From Spinacia oleracea (Eukaryota; Streptophyta; Magnoliopsida; Caryophyllales; Amaranthaceae), in assembly GCF_020520425.1 (NCBI RefSeq), contig NC_079487.1, positions 66,580,398 to 66,644,397 of the forward strand: DNA of 64,000 bases, read 5' to 3'. The position numbers were made by a program, and so were the translations under genes. Of the stretch, positions 23,048 to 34,758 are shown one piece after another. Below the pieces are notes generated by a model. It worked only from the letters and a program-made list of their open reading frames with translations. It was not told where the DNA came from and did no database searches. The stretch's first letter is position 1, and the number at the start of each line of letters is the position of its first letter.

Positions 23048-24138
23048 CTCAGTCTGGTCCATCTTCTTCGTGTTCAGCTACAAGGCACAGGTGAGCTGTT
23101 TCTTCGTTAGGTTGATCATGTTCCTCATCTGAAGAAGAGTCTCCCCATGCAGCAATCATGGCTTTCCTTACATCAGTTTTAGAGAAAGGGTTCTTATTAT
23201 CTTTGAATCTGTCTTTGGCTGTTTCCTTTCCTTTTCCTCGTTCTTGTTCCCAGAGGGGACATTCCCTGATGCGATGTTCCAGGTTTCCACACTTATGGCA
23301 TCCAGTGTCAGTTTTGGAGAATTTTCGATTTGGTTTGCTTTTGTGATCTCCTTCTTTGTAATTTCTAAACATTCTTCTGAATCTTCTAGCAAATAGGGAT
23401 GTCTCCTCATCTTCTTCAGAGTTATCATCATTTTTCAGTTTTTAGTGCAAGGGCTCTATTTTTTATACTCTCCGAGGGTCTTGCATTCAATTGTAGCTCA
23501 TGGGTTAGGAGAGATCCAGCCAGCTGTTCCAGGTTGAACTTGGTGAAGTCTTTGGTTTCTTGAAGTGCAGTGACCTTGGCCATCCAAGGATCCTGTGGAA
23601 GACTCCTTAGAACCTTTCTTACTTGTTCTTCGGGTGTTATGATTTTCCCAAGAGAGTTCAATTCATTGATGATGTTTGTGAAGCGAGTGATCATGTCTTG
23701 AATTGTTTCAGAGGATTTCATGGTGAACAACTCATACTGGTGCATTAAGAGATTGATCTTTGATCTCTTGACTTCGTTTGTTCCTTCATGAGTGACTTGG
23801 AGCAGATCCCAAATCTATTTTGCATTTTTGCAACCCATTACTCTATTGTGCTCATTTGGACCCAGTCCACAGTGTAGAATTTCCACAGCCATGGCATTGA
23901 GTTCAAGCTTTTCATAGTCAGCTTTGTCAAATTCTGCTATCGCCTTGGGAACAGTTTCCCCAGAGGTACTTAGCTTAGTGACTTGGAAGTCTCCCACTTC
24001 AATAACTCTCCACACTTGATAGTTTTCAGCCTTGATGAAAATCTCCATCCTGTTTCTCCAATAGGAGTAGTACTTACCACTAAACATTGGAGGTCGTTGT
24101 GTTGAGTATCCCTCTTCTAGTTTCTCTGTAGTGTTCAT
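23048..24138 (-). pseudogene. Sirevirus-like gag, N-terminal half
   Basis: A likely start is the ATG at 24138 (MNTTEKLEEGYS), about 50 bp after the primer site. The product contains PPMFSGKYYSYWRNRMEIFI, typical of plant Copia gag. There is an in-frame stop at 23815-23817, then LMHQYELFTMKSSETI and KFNLEQLAGSLLTHEL to a stop at 23428. After a frameshift a CCHC knuckle follows (CHKCGNLEHRIREC, about 23260-23305) and an acidic tail. The nested Copia interrupts it at 23048 and the chain resumes at 12572. Confidence 0.85.
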
Positions 24139-24188
24139 AGCTTCAGAATCGTTTTTCCCGTCAGAGTTACCTGCAGTTAAAGGGTTCT

Positions 24189-24201
24189 GGCTCTGATACC
24201 A
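24189..24201 (-). other. Primer binding site of the Sirevirus-like element
   Basis: On the minus strand TGGTATCAGAGCC begins two bases after the 5' LTR end (CCAACA). This is the standard primer site complementary to the 3' end of initiator tRNA-Met in plant Copia elements. Confidence 0.92.
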
Positions 24202-24203
24202 AT

Positions 24204-25320
24204 TGTTGGTTTTACAGAGTTCCTCAAGAGGGGGGGTGAATTGATATTTTACGGTCTTATAAAAATTTAAACTACTAGGAATAGAAACAGTAAAATATGC
24301 AAGCAAGATTTAGCGTGGAAAACTCTCTAGGCCCAATAGAGAGGAAAAAACCACGGCCCCTTTGGGGACTTAAACACATTCACTAATTAGGCAAAAACAA
24401 CTCAGTTTTACAGTCCTAATCTACTCGGGCCACAATCTGTTAATCGCCTCTGATTACAGATGACTAGGAACAACCCCTCGTTGTTCCTTCCCTTATGGAA
24501 ACAGTCCCTCAACTGCTTCGCCTCACAGATCTCTCGTGAGATCTTCACTCTTGCTCAAGTAAGCCTGACTCAGGCTTATCATACAATAACTCAACACTTT
24601 AATTGAAACGAATAGTTAGTAAACTAATACTAACACAAGATATAAAACCAAGTAACAAATACTGCTCTATATGGGAACAGGAATAGACTCTTTAAAGATT
24701 AAGACTTTAAGGGTAATACCTGAAAGCTTCCGGTTGATGAAAATAAGTCTGATAAAAAACTTTCGTAAAGAACTTGAGGTTTATTTATAAGAATCTAAGT
24801 GTTTACCCTATATTCTAATTCAACTCAATTTAGGACTCTTTTCAAAAGATAGTTTTTCGCAAATAACTCTTAAAACGCGTTTTGATATAATCAATCTTTT
24901 ACGTATTTGAGAGTTGTATGTCAACTCAAATTCTCAAGAGTATAACCTCAAGTAGGATAGTAAATTCAGTTTTAAACCTCGATGTTTATCTTTTGTAAAA
25001 TAAAACTGATTTACTTTAGTTTTAAGAGATGTCTTGGACTCTACGAAATACTCTGTTCCCATGCTAAGTTGTATTTGAATACACTGATCTTATACCTTTC
25101 TAGACTCATAAGACTTGCTGGGCTTCACACTTCTTGGCCCATGATTTAATCTTTCCATACGCTTTGAACTTGTTTTCTTCATAGCTTCTCAGCTTGCTTC
25201 TTCATATGCTATTCTTACCACGAGCATTGTGAACTTATAGTGACCTGTTTCTGACATTCCTTAGACAAACAATCGTGAGTATAGTTTAAGCTTGTCACCA
25301 TCAAAACTCAGGAATCAACA
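24204..25320 (-). repeat. 5' LTR of the Sirevirus-like element
   Basis: 1117 bp, with plus-orientation ends TGTTGGTTTTAC and GGAATCAACA, matching 3569-4687. The TATA box (minus) is at 24781-24789. It is followed at 25321-25325 by the right TAAGG duplication. Confidence 0.93.
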
Positions 25321-25625
25321 TAAGGTAAACGCATGGTTTAAAACGCGTTCACTTAGTGGAGGTTTTAGATTTTCGGAGTGTGGTATGTGTTGTGGGGGGC
25401 TTGACTTAAATCTTAGATTTTCAAGGTTAGTCCACTCTTTGATCAAAAGTTTAAGGGTTTCAAGGTTTGTCCACCCCTGGACTTGTAAGTCATTGTTCCA
25501 CTTCACTAAGCATTTGGTTTCAATTTATTAAATGTAACATCGGATGTTATGTATTGATTTCCTCTTATGCCCATAATTTTTCTTTCTTTTATTTGGTAAT
25601 ATTTTTCTCATATGTAGTGGGGGAT
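25321..25625 (+). other. Rest of the 3' noncoding region and polypurine tract of the outer relic
   Basis: This continues from 3568 once the inserted element is removed. It ends in the purine run AGTGGGGGAT (25616-25625), which abuts the relic LTR. No coding potential is seen. Confidence 0.7.
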
Positions 25626-26346
25626 TTTTGGAACTAGAGTTGGAAAAAGGGGCCACCTAGTGCCATCGGGCGGTGGTGCCCGACCTGGCGCGAGTGCAAG
25701 GAAGAAATTGAGAAGTTTATGTCGCACTCTCGCCCAACCTGACATATTTTTGGTGTTTTGGTGAAGTGTTACTCGCATCCTACCGGGCGAATTACAACGG
25801 GTTTGTGTGTGTCTCTCGTACCCGATCGGGTGGGCTTGCCCGGTCCGACCGGGCGAAAGCCAAAAGCCTTATTTTGTCCTGATTTACTTGTTTCCTTTGG
25901 ATTCCTTTTTGGTAACAACCTTTTAATTGTGGTTTAAGGATGTTAATCATTCTAATTATGGTGAGTTAAGTTAGTCCATTATTAACCCTTCATTATCATA
26001 GGTTTAATTGGCTTAATTAAGGACATTGGATTCCTTTGAGTTCCTTGACTTCCTGTGCTGTTTTATCTCCTCCACTAATCTTATAAATACTGTTCATTTC
26101 TGATTTTGTAACAACTATTATCTCGTCTTCTTCTATTCTTCCTCTCTCTTTTGGGCATAAAATCTAGTATCTCCATCTCACACCCAAGACTCCAAAAGTG
26201 TCATTGTGTAAACCTTAGGGAACAAATTGGTGAATACGATTGTGCACTCCGTTTGTACTAAATCTCGTGTTCAAGACAAACAAGTTCCGTAAGATCTTCT
26301 TATCCTCTTGTTTTACACTTAGCCTTGAAAACACTTAAATACAACA
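25626..26346 (+). repeat. 3' LTR of the outer Copia relic
   Basis: It starts right after a polypurine tract at TTTTGGAAC, where TGTTGGAAC would be expected, and ends AAATACAACA at 26346. The two ends are inverted complements apart from the decayed second base. A TATA box (TTATAAATA, 26091-26099) is followed by a pyrimidine-rich stretch, as in an LTR promoter. The partner 5' LTR is outside the window. The 3' boundary is inferred from the terminal sequence only. Confidence 0.75.
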
Positions 26347-26871
26347 CTCAATTTTAAGCACTAGACCAATACATCATTAGTAGGTAGTGCAAATTCTATC
26401 ACCTTGCCACATTCTATGAATACACCAAGTAAGATAGAGCCAATCAGCCAACCAACAAGAATTAGCAGGAAAATCACCTTGTAACTTGAAGGTCATAGGA
26501 TCAAGCTCCATCAGTTGCAAAATGAACGATATTTAGAGCAGATCCCAGTCAGGTTGTCAAAAAAAGGTAGTTCCAACTACAAGTTCTAATTAGCTTATAC
26601 CAAAACAGCTAGAAGAAAGAAAAAAAAACATATTACGGATTTTTAAAACAAACGCGGTAGTATATTAGGAGGAAAATGTCCACGCAGTTGTTGGATAAAA
26701 ATGATAAATTGAACAAACACAGCAAAATCACAGGTGGTGTCAAAAACGTTCAAATACGTGTTATGAAAGAGTTACAAATGATTACAACAATCGTGCTGCA
26801 AACTTATGCTGTCTAATATTTTAATAAGTTGACAACTAATACACACAAGCACTTACAAGTTCAGTTATCAA
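26347..26871. other. Intergenic DNA and probable 3' UTR of SRR1
   Basis: About 520 bp between the relic LTR and the SRR1 stop. The part nearest 26871 is expected to be SRR1 3' UTR. No other structure was recognised. Confidence 0.5.
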
Positions 26872-27717
26872 CTAAACAATGGGTAATCCTTGCTCATGAT
26901 TCGGGTTGAAAAAAAGCCAACTGGATTCATAAAAGGCTCTGCAATGATCATCTGGACCTGTTTTGACTCTGAACTCCTCTGCAAATGTCCGAGCAGCCAA
27001 GATACGCTTTGTGTAAGGAGAAGCTATGTAGTCCTTGACTACATCATTGTGATGTTCATAAGATTCAAAACTGTTTCCAAATAATGCCAAGTTTCTCAAC
27101 ATATCTGCATTCCAATTTACCTCTAGAAGGTTGTGATACAACGAAGCCTCACAGTGAGGCATAAAGAACAATGTGGGTTTTAATGCCTGTCTTCTACCTT
27201 CCTCATTCACCGTTATAACAGAATACCCAAGAGATTCCAGAACCCGTGTTTCAGTGCCAGAAAGAACAGGGTCAAATACCTCGACATCACCTATCCATTC
27301 AAACTTTCTCTTCATCAACATCACTAAACTAAGCTGTAACCGTGGGGCTTCAAAAGATTCGATGCTGCCTATACCATATACTACCATCTTCATACTTGGT
27401 TCAGACCCTAAAACTCTAGAAAAACAATTAAACACTTCAGGGTCTTGTATCTGATTCAAGAAAAGTTCAAAAAACTTGGAGCTCTCGAGTTTCTTCAAGC
27501 TAGTCTCGATTTTCTGCATTAATTTTGACTCTCTCTCTTCATCGACTTCCAGGTCAGGTGGGGCCAATTGCTGCTCTTTTACATCTTGCTCTGGGTGGGA
27601 TACTTTAGGCTGACATTTTCTCCGTTTCCGACGAGGTAGGACAACAGTCCAATCAGGATCAACGTATTCAGACCTCTCATCATAGGTTGTAGTATCATCA
27701 TCAGCAGCAGCAGCCAT
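26872..27717 (-). CDS. SRR1: SRR1-like protein (SENSITIVITY TO RED LIGHT REDUCED 1), 281 aa
   Basis: One uninterrupted frame from ATG at 27717 to TAG at 26872. The N-terminus is disordered and acidic, with a basic cluster (RRKRRK, residues 29-34) that could be a nuclear signal. The SRR1 domain covers about 75-260, with MVVYGIGSIESFE near 111-123, FEWIGDVEVFDPVL near 139-152, KPTLFFMPHCEASLY at 180-194 and SSWLFFNP near the end. Length and motif order fit plant SRR1 (Arabidopsis about 275 aa), known from phytochrome B signalling, circadian clock and flowering-time work. Its biochemical role is not settled. The frame is intact and no TE lies in it, so it is probably functional. A 5'-UTR intron is likely. 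Confidence 0.93.
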   Translation of the reverse strand: MAAAADDDTTTYDERSEYVDPDWTVVLPRRKRRKCQPKVSHPEQDVKEQQLAPPDLEVDEERESKLMQKIETSLKKLESSKFFELFLNQIQDPEVFNCFSRVLGSEPSMKMVVYGIGSIESFEAPRLQLSLVMLMKRKFEWIGDVEVFDPVLSGTETRVLESLGYSVITVNEEGRRQALKPTLFFMPHCEASLYHNLLEVNWNADMLRNLALFGNSFESYEHHNDVVKDYIASPYTKRILAARTFAEEFRVKTGPDDHCRAFYESSWLFFNPNHEQGLPIV

Positions 27718-30440
27718 TGCTACGTATAGAACTACAGATATTTGTCAATTTTAGCTGTTCACGAGTTTAAAAGATAGTGCGGAAGAATTCTATGCGTCAA
27801 AAAGTAGAACTCGAGAGAGAATATGGATAGCCGGGCAGGCAACCCATATTATAATATCCGAGCACTTGAATGATGGGATTGTTGCTTTCTGTAACATAGG
27901 TCACCATTCATATCAAGTGAGCCGGTTCTAAGCAGAAACCAGAGAATACATGTATGTGCGTTTGGGTTTAGGCCCTATGGAAAACAGCAACTAGCTAGCA
28001 AGCCCTGGTAGGAAATGTACTGGGTTCAAATCATGTGTTCGCAAACTTGGATGTCAAGCCTGCGAAAGGGAAAAGGAACAAAAAGGGATAAACAAGCAGA
28101 AATCCAAATTGAAAAGGCAGGATCAGAAAGAAGCACTAAACTAGAATATAAACAGAATTCACTTCTGTGGTTTTTCCAGGGACTGGAGCCACCAAGGAAT
28201 ATAAACACATCCACACAACCACACGCACATTACATGAACCAAAAACTACTAAGTATAGGGAAACACGAAATGCATCAGATTTGATGGAAAATGACGAGGT
28301 CTCTGTTGCATTTATCAAGTATGAACAAAAAATGTTACTCAATTGAAAGGTCTTTAATTCAACTACAGCTTCCTATGCAGAGAAAGGGCTTTTCTTTCCC
28401 ACGTCAACTGATAACAGTGTGTACTGTTATGTGTACATATATGTACTTGTGCATACACATTAAAACATGAAACCACATTAAAAACATCTATTACAATTTC
28501 ATTCGAAGGCATTGAGCATAAGTTCAGAAATACAACTATCAACTCATGAATGATAATTAATAAAGAAGAAAGAGATCCTCCTATTTGATCCATTCCTAAG
28601 TAATCAAACAAAGAGAAGGAAACGAGGGTTTACGACTATTACTTCACTTGGGAATTTGTAGAAGTATTCAATTGTAACTAATATGAAAAATGTAGTAGTT
28701 TTTAAGAACCGTTAGCTATTAAAATACAACTGCCACGTTGTACAATCATATAGAATTATACAAATTCACTCCAAAAGTGACTTCAAAGTCTTTTACATCT
28801 TCTATCGGAGTAGGGTATTTGTTTCCTTCTAAGAGTGAGACTATTTGGACAAAGACACCAGTAATGTCACCTGGACATTCACCCACAATACAAAAAAATA
28901 ATTATTTGAACATCGAAGTGTCAATAACAATCTAGAATGAACACTCTATTAGCCACAAAAATAATACCAAACTACCAACACAATCACATACCAAACAGAA
29001 CAGAAACGGAAGAGGGAAACCAGAGAATTAGACTGCACAGGCTAACCCCACCCAGGAAAAATTCAGCAGTGGACCACCTTGCTGTCCAGCAAAGGCACCG
29101 ATGCCCAAATCATACAACAGCCATTATAAGGGGACACTCGGTTCAAAAACTCACGATTGGAAGTAGAACTTCAAATAAATTCCTTAACATGTAGATGGTG
29201 ACGGACGTACCATTTACTCACCCCTTCCTAGGACCCTAACACAACCTTCACAATAAGCACCAACACATTTCAAACCACAGACCACCATGACAAGGATACT
29301 GCTTACCCCCTCCCTTTTAAACAAAGCTCCCATTCCCCTTGTGGCCTTCCTTCTCTTTGGATTTCTATAATCTTGTGATAAAAGCTCATGTATGCACTGC
29401 AAGGTCTGCAACACAGTTGAACAAATCAAAGGAATGCTACAGATATTGATCAGGACCAAGCTGTTCAAGGCTGTATCTAGTTTGTGAATCTTTATTTTGC
29501 AAGATTCAGTCATCGAAAATTGATCAACGCTTTGACTCTTTGTTCATACAACGGTGAACACCTTAACCAATCTTGTAGAATTTTACAATTTGCATGATGC
29601 TCCAGAACTTCAAATGCAGACCGGGTGCTAATGTGCTATATGAGGCATCATATACATCGTACAATGCTACCCACCTATTGCTACTAGATCATTTTCCGTA
29701 CTCTTTAATTAATTAACTAACCGGGAGGTTTTGGATACCCTCAAGCTAATCCTTACAGCCTTGATCATAAGAATGTATGCTATAATCTACTCTTCAACAC
29801 GGTTGCTGCTATAAATTGACCTACTAAATTCTCACTTTATCATTTCCTCAGATCACACTGAAAAAACGAGCATACCGCTTCAAATATCGAAATCAACTAT
29901 TTGCAACTCGCAGAAATTATAATAAAAAAAAATAAAAAAAAAAACTTTCTTCATTCTGAAATAATAATAAAAGTTATAAAAAAAAATCTCTTCATTCTGA
30001 AATATACTTCGTATATCATAAACCTAGTTAGAATGTTAATGCACAGTCCTAGTAATCCTAATCAATCTTCAATCATATCGAAAAGAATAATACAAATTTC
30101 AAGTAGAATTATGAAGTGGGTACAGACTAATTGGACATAAAACAACACCAATACAAATCTAACAACAACAAAAAACATTGATTCTATCATATCAGGAAAT
30201 AACAAACAAAACACTTTCTGAATCAATAAAAAAACACAAATATAATCAACAGAAAGATCTAAAAAAATCGATACAAAATAGACAATACCGAGAATAGCAG
30301 CAGCAGAAAAGAAGAGGTAGTTAGCTGAGATGCCGCCGGCTAGAGGTAGTGAAACAACTGCCAGATGATGTTTTTATTGGAGGAAGGAGATGCAGCTGCG
30401 AGGTTTGCAACTTGCGAATACGAGATTTATTAGAGTTCGA
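27718..30440 (-). other. Probable SRR1 5' UTR with an intron of about 2.5 kb (27732-30288)
   Basis: Upstream of the SRR1 ATG there is a good acceptor (ATATCTGTAG, minus strand, ending at 27732). At 30288 there is a good donor (CTCG then GTATTG) after a GC-richer leader-like segment at about 30289-30440. No convincing coding frame lies between; small frames at 28015-28284 and 29214-29513 have no recognisable features. The inference rests on splice-site appearance and composition only. Confidence 0.4.
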
Positions 30441-30516
30441 GGACACACAAAATTCATTGCTTTATTTTTTGGTCATATACGCAGTTTTTGTAATTTAATA
30501 CCTTAATCTAATATAA

Positions 30517-30520
<4 letters not shown>

Positions 30521-30580
<60 letters not shown>
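30521..30580. repeat. (TA)n microsatellite, left edge of the repeat array
   Basis: About 60 bp of uninterrupted AT repeats, preceded by TCTAATATAATCTAAT and followed by array block B (AAATGAGGCATATTTGCTG). Related (TA)n tracts separate the other array blocks. Confidence 0.9.
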
Positions 30581-30584
<4 letters not shown>

Positions 30585-30950
30585 GAGGCATATTTGCTGA
30601 AATATTAGACCGTCACTTAGGATTACTAATGGTTTCGGCCAATGAAAAATAAGATTTCTAATTTATTTTTGAATTAAAAAAATCGATTGCCACGTAGATA
30701 ATTAGGTGTCACGTAGATATATACAACTCCATCTAAATTCAAACACTCTGAAAATTAAAAATTAAATCTAAAATAAAATTCAATCAAAATCAAACACTAA
30801 TCTAAAATAAAATAAATAAAATTCAATTTAAAGTCAAACATTAATCCAATTAGAGCGCCACGTAGAAATTATAATGGTTTTCCCCAATGAAAAATAAGAA
30901 TTCAAAATTAATTTTGAACTAAAAAAGTCGAGTGCCACATAGATAAATAA
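30581..30950. repeat. Array block B, copy 1 (completed at 34772-34800)
   Basis: It begins ATGAGGCATATTTGCTG and has repeated CACGTAGATA words. It matches 39511-39905 and 48779-49179 closely. It is interrupted after ATAGATAAATAA at 30950 by Helitron 1 and resumes with TTAATTGTCACGTAG at 34772. Confidence 0.88.
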
Positions 30951-31433
30951 CTAGTATAGTACTCGTGCGATGCACGGTTTATGATCTAAAGATTAATTTT
31001 GCATGAAATCTAAACTATAGCTATATAAACTTGTATTCTAAATAGATCTTATAGATTCTCTTCTAATTAAAATCCAAATCTACAACACTTGAAGCAAATT
31101 TGTGAGAGACCCTCTTCATCACCATGTCAAACATAAAGTTATTTTCATCCACATTTACTTTGATAATCATACCATCTAATAATGGATATACCATATATCC
31201 ATTACGCGATCAAATAATATCTATCCACACCATCTACTTTATTTAGGTAGAGATGACTCTGAAGCAGGGCGTGTGCGGAATATATATGGTCCTTCCACTT
31301 CCAAATCCGTTTAAAAATGTCATCTTCATCCCCGCTACCCAGGATAGTATATGGTACTCATCCTCATACCAACCCAATCACCGCCTCGCGGGGTATAAAA
31401 TAAAAGTCATCCCCGCTCCTTCACCACCCAGAT

Positions 31434-31451
31434 ACCCCCCCCCCCCCCCCC
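31434..31451. repeat. Poly-C tract
   Basis: About 17 consecutive cytosines (TACCCC... to CCCTAA) within Helitron 1. The length is likely to be unreliable in sequencing. Confidence 0.7.
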
Positions 31452-31663
31452 TAAACTCACCCCTAGATCCAAAAAATTTATTTAATTTGGTAGGAGATTT
31501 TTGAATTTTAAAACACTGTTCTTTTCTGTAATTTAATCCGGTTGTCTGATTCGAGTGATTGAGTAAATAAATAGAATTTATAATATGCAAGTATAGTGAA
31601 AATATGTAGATATAATCATAATCAATCAGATGAAGATAAGATAGACATGCGGTTCCAGACTAA

Positions 31664-31878
31664 GGCTCTGTTTGGTTCACGTTATTTCCATTTATTTTTA
31701 AAATTAAAATAAGTCCAAATAAGTTCACATAAATTCAGATATGATAAGTTCTGGAAAAATAAGGGTTGTCATAATTATAATTTATAACTAAGATAAGTTC
31801 TAATAAGTTTAGGTAAGTTCATATAAGATAAGTTCATTAAAAAAAATGAAAATCAGGTGAATAGAACGCAATACCCCC
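31664..31878. mobile_element. Tourist-like MITE (215 bp)
   Basis: Ends GGCTCTGTTTGGTTCAC and, inverted, GGGGGTATTGCGTTCTATTC are imperfect inverted repeats. The element is flanked by TAA on both sides (31661-31663 and 31879-31881), as for PIF/Harbinger elements. The interior is rich in AAGTTC words. A related end occurs at 63930. Confidence 0.65.
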
Positions 31879-32214
31879 TAAAATCCATCATCGCTTGACA
31901 TATACATTTTTATCCCCATAATCCACCAAGGTTAGACGCACGATTCACGTATCAAAATGTTAATGTTGTACAATTTTTTTTATATATAAGTGATATTGCA
32001 TTCGTTACATTAATCTGCTATTCTAATTTAAAAAAATATTATCAACAATAACTTAACAAACTCATAATACAAAGTGTGTTATTTAAGTAATTTTATATCA
32101 AATATGTTCAATGATTCATCTTAAACACCATCTTTTTATTCTATGCTAATCCTTACACTTTTGAGCATATACTTGTTGACATTAATTCGTTATTTAAAAA
32201 TAATCCTTAAACTA

Positions 32215-32454
32215 CTCCCTCTGTCCCAATTTAAAGTGTTCACATATCATGACACATAATTTTAGTATAAGTTTTGAAATGTGGTTATCGAATATTTTTT
32301 TATTGAGAAAGTAGGTAGAATGAAAGGTGAATTTTCTTTAATTGAATGAGAATGAGTATGGGAACTTAGGTTTTAGTTGTGGGAAAAAAGAAGTAAATAT
32401 TATAATCGTGGGCCCTTTCCAAAAATACTAACTTCCCAAACTAAATTGGGTTTC
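32215..32454. mobile_element. Truncated Stowaway-like MITE
   Basis: It starts with TA then CTCCCTCTGTCCCAATTTAA. The far side stops at CTAAATTGGG, where the other terminal repeat would begin, so the end is lost or decayed. Confidence 0.5.
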
Positions 32455-32771
32455 ATGACTATAATGCATATATGATTATAAATCATAGTCCACCAATTAA
32501 TTGTAGAATTTAGTTTTGATCATATTTGTCATAGTATTTGAGGAAGCACATACCAAGTATAATTTAGTTAGTTATATTTTAATTTCACCAATATTATTAT
32601 CTATGAAACTGCATATTTAAATAGTTCAAAATGCTATCAATTTTTCTTGTAATATTTAAATATTTTTTTGTTTATTACCATACTCGTGTATTACTTTTGA
32701 AAAAGATTTTTTTTGAAAGAATATATTAAAATATAATTATTTTTTTTTGTTTAGAAATATCAAAAGATATA

Positions 32772-33022
32772 CTCCCTCCATTCTTGATTATTAGTCCCTT
32801 TTGGAATCTTGTCACTATTTACAATTGAAGGCAATTTTCTAATTTCTTTCCAATTCGTATTTCAAAATATAATCATGTGACATCTTGTTTTGTTCGTATC
32901 TTAAAAATATCAAATTTTTATATTTCTTTAACGTACGTATTTGGATATATATTTAAGTTTAAATATGGAGTTGAAACGGATGAAAAAGTCAAAATGGGAC
33001 TAATATTTAAGAACGGATGGAG
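32772..33022. mobile_element. Stowaway MITE (251 bp)
   Basis: Terminal inverted repeats CTCCCTCCATTCTTGATTAT... and CTCCATCCGTTCTTAAATAT... run 27 bp to AGTCCC. TA flanks both ends (32770-32771 and 33023-33024). Its location is inside Helitron 1. Confidence 0.9.
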
Positions 33023-34695
33023 TATATTTTTCATTAAGTATTTATTACTATGTATGATTTGGTATAAAGTATTATTAATAATTTATAGAAATGAGATGAT
33101 TTTTAGAAATGAGTATATTATTCATATAATCTTAATGCATCATTTAAGTAATTTTATAATATTATAAGATAAGGAGTACGAAGTAGTATCTATTTTTTTG
33201 AATTATCTTTTGAAAAAAAATTGAAGTACTTTTTGGGAAAAAAAAAACACAAAGAGCACGATGTGTTAGTTGTAAAAGATAGAGACTTGCTTATTTAATA
33301 CGATGTACGGAGGTAAGTACTTCGTAATATATAGGTTACATTAGCTTTTCTTCTTCTTGTAAGCTATGTATAATTATTCAATGTTGTATAATATCACATT
33401 TAGTACTTGTATTTTTTAGGAAGAATCTATTTTTTAAAATGTTATATTACGTTCATGATATTATACATTTTTTGTTATATTTGGTCATTCTAAACTTGTT
33501 TGGGATCATAATTATTTAAGGTTGACAAAATAATACGTAGTAGATCATTATATTATGAAACTCTTGTTAAGTATGACAAAGTAATATAATTGTTTTATTC
33601 TTTCAAATACTCCGAATATGATAAAATGGATTTGTAAAAGATGTTTCTTACCTTAAATAATTATTTAATATATATGTGAGTTAAAAAAATTAAATAATAA
33701 ACACTGATAGGGACATGTATCAGCTTTACATCGAGCGCTCTGTGTTTTATTAGAGTATATATATAGATAGATATAGATATAGATTAAGTTTGTATTAAGT
33801 AATCAGAATTATAATTTTTCCTATAAGAAAAATATACTTTGACTTTACTTGACTGCAATTATCTTTGCTATATACGAAGTATTAGAATAAACTTGCTTTT
33901 ATATAGAGAAAGTTAATAAAAATTTCGTACTACAAAATATTTTACCCCGTATTATTTTTATATATATAATCCCATAGAATCATATATTTCAATATTTTTC
34001 AAATTATAAGAGAGGAAAGTTAGAGAGTGACACTTGTCAACTCCACATTAATTTATTCTCTTTTTAGTATAATACTCGGTATGTAGTTATAGATAAATGC
34101 TAAACGTTGATCATTTTTTAAAACACTACACTGAACACGACCTAAGCAAAGTAAAACTCCACCACTCCTTAATATCTCGGGTTTTTGTCTCTACCAGTCC
34201 TTAATATCTCGGATTTTTGTTTGTTTTTTTATTGGCAGTGTAGTAATGTATATTATATATAGATAGATAGAGTAGATATAGATATAGATATATATAGATT
34301 CACATAATATTCATTATACATATATAGGAAATGCTCCATATGAGTTTGTAAAATATTGATAGGAAAATGCTCCATGTATAGGAAAGACTTATTTTCATTA
34401 TGTAAAGATTGTGATATGTATATCACACATTCTTAATACTTACGTTTTGGGTTTTGGACATGAGAATGTGATAATGCTAAATGCACTATTTCTTAAATAA
34501 ATAATGCCAAATGCTAATGATCTATATAAGGTTTTTTTTTTTGAAAGGATAATGATCTATATAAGTTAGTAAAAATATTGCTAAATAAAGATGAATCTTT
34601 TAATTCTTTATCTATTTTTCTATATTAGTTCTTGTTACCATAAAATACAATAAGTTAAATGTGACAAAAATTATATATTAATTAATTAATTAACA

Positions 34696-34758
34696 TTAAA
34701 AGAGAGGCCAATCAATGAGTGACATTTGTCATCACCACATTGATTTCCTCTCTTTTAG
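34696..34758 (-). repeat. Subterminal hairpin at the Helitron 1 5' end
   Basis: The arms AAAAGAGAGG...AATCAATG and CATTGATT...CCTCTCTTTT face each other around a TGACATTTGTCA centre. A decayed sister copy lies at 34007-34076. Confidence 0.8.

Larger units (their letters stand above)
3569..25320 (-). mobile_element. Sirevirus-like Copia retrotransposon with two nested insertions
   Basis: Both ends are LTRs starting TG and ending CA (3569-4687 and 24204-25320), flanked by a perfect 5-bp duplication TAAGG (3564-3568 and 25321-25325). In minus orientation the order is 5' LTR, primer site TGGTATCAGAGCC, gag with zinc knuckle, an extended coiled-coil gag tail with a second zinc knuckle, protease, integrase, reverse transcriptase, RNase H, an extra ORF, polypurine tract and 3' LTR. 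The long gag and the third ORF fit the SIRE lineage. The span is 21.75 kb, but removing the two insertions leaves about 9.9 kb. By eye the LTRs differ at about two dozen positions. The coding region has several stops and frameshifts, so the copy is non-autonomous. Confidence 0.92.
1..26346 (+). mobile_element. Decayed Copia LTR retrotransposon (outermost level of the nest, 5' end outside window)
   Basis: Three separated parts share one orientation: gag-pol remains (1-3261), 3' noncoding sequence (3262-3568, resumed at 25321-25615) and a polypurine tract plus 3' LTR (25616-26346). The gap is filled by a younger element flanked by the duplication TAAGG, so the parts become contiguous when it is removed. 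The coding part is cut by many stops and frameshifts, making this the oldest layer of the nest. The 5' LTR and primer site lie left of the window, so its age cannot be estimated from an LTR pair. Confidence 0.8.

Noticed and set aside
28015-29513. Independent small genes between SRR1 and the repeat array
   Set aside because: Frames are short, overlap on both strands and have no features. The region is better explained as a 5'-UTR intron or intergenic DNA.
31253-31590. Proline-rich open frame around the poly-C tract
   Set aside because: It is created by the homopolymer and lies in noncoding Helitron DNA.
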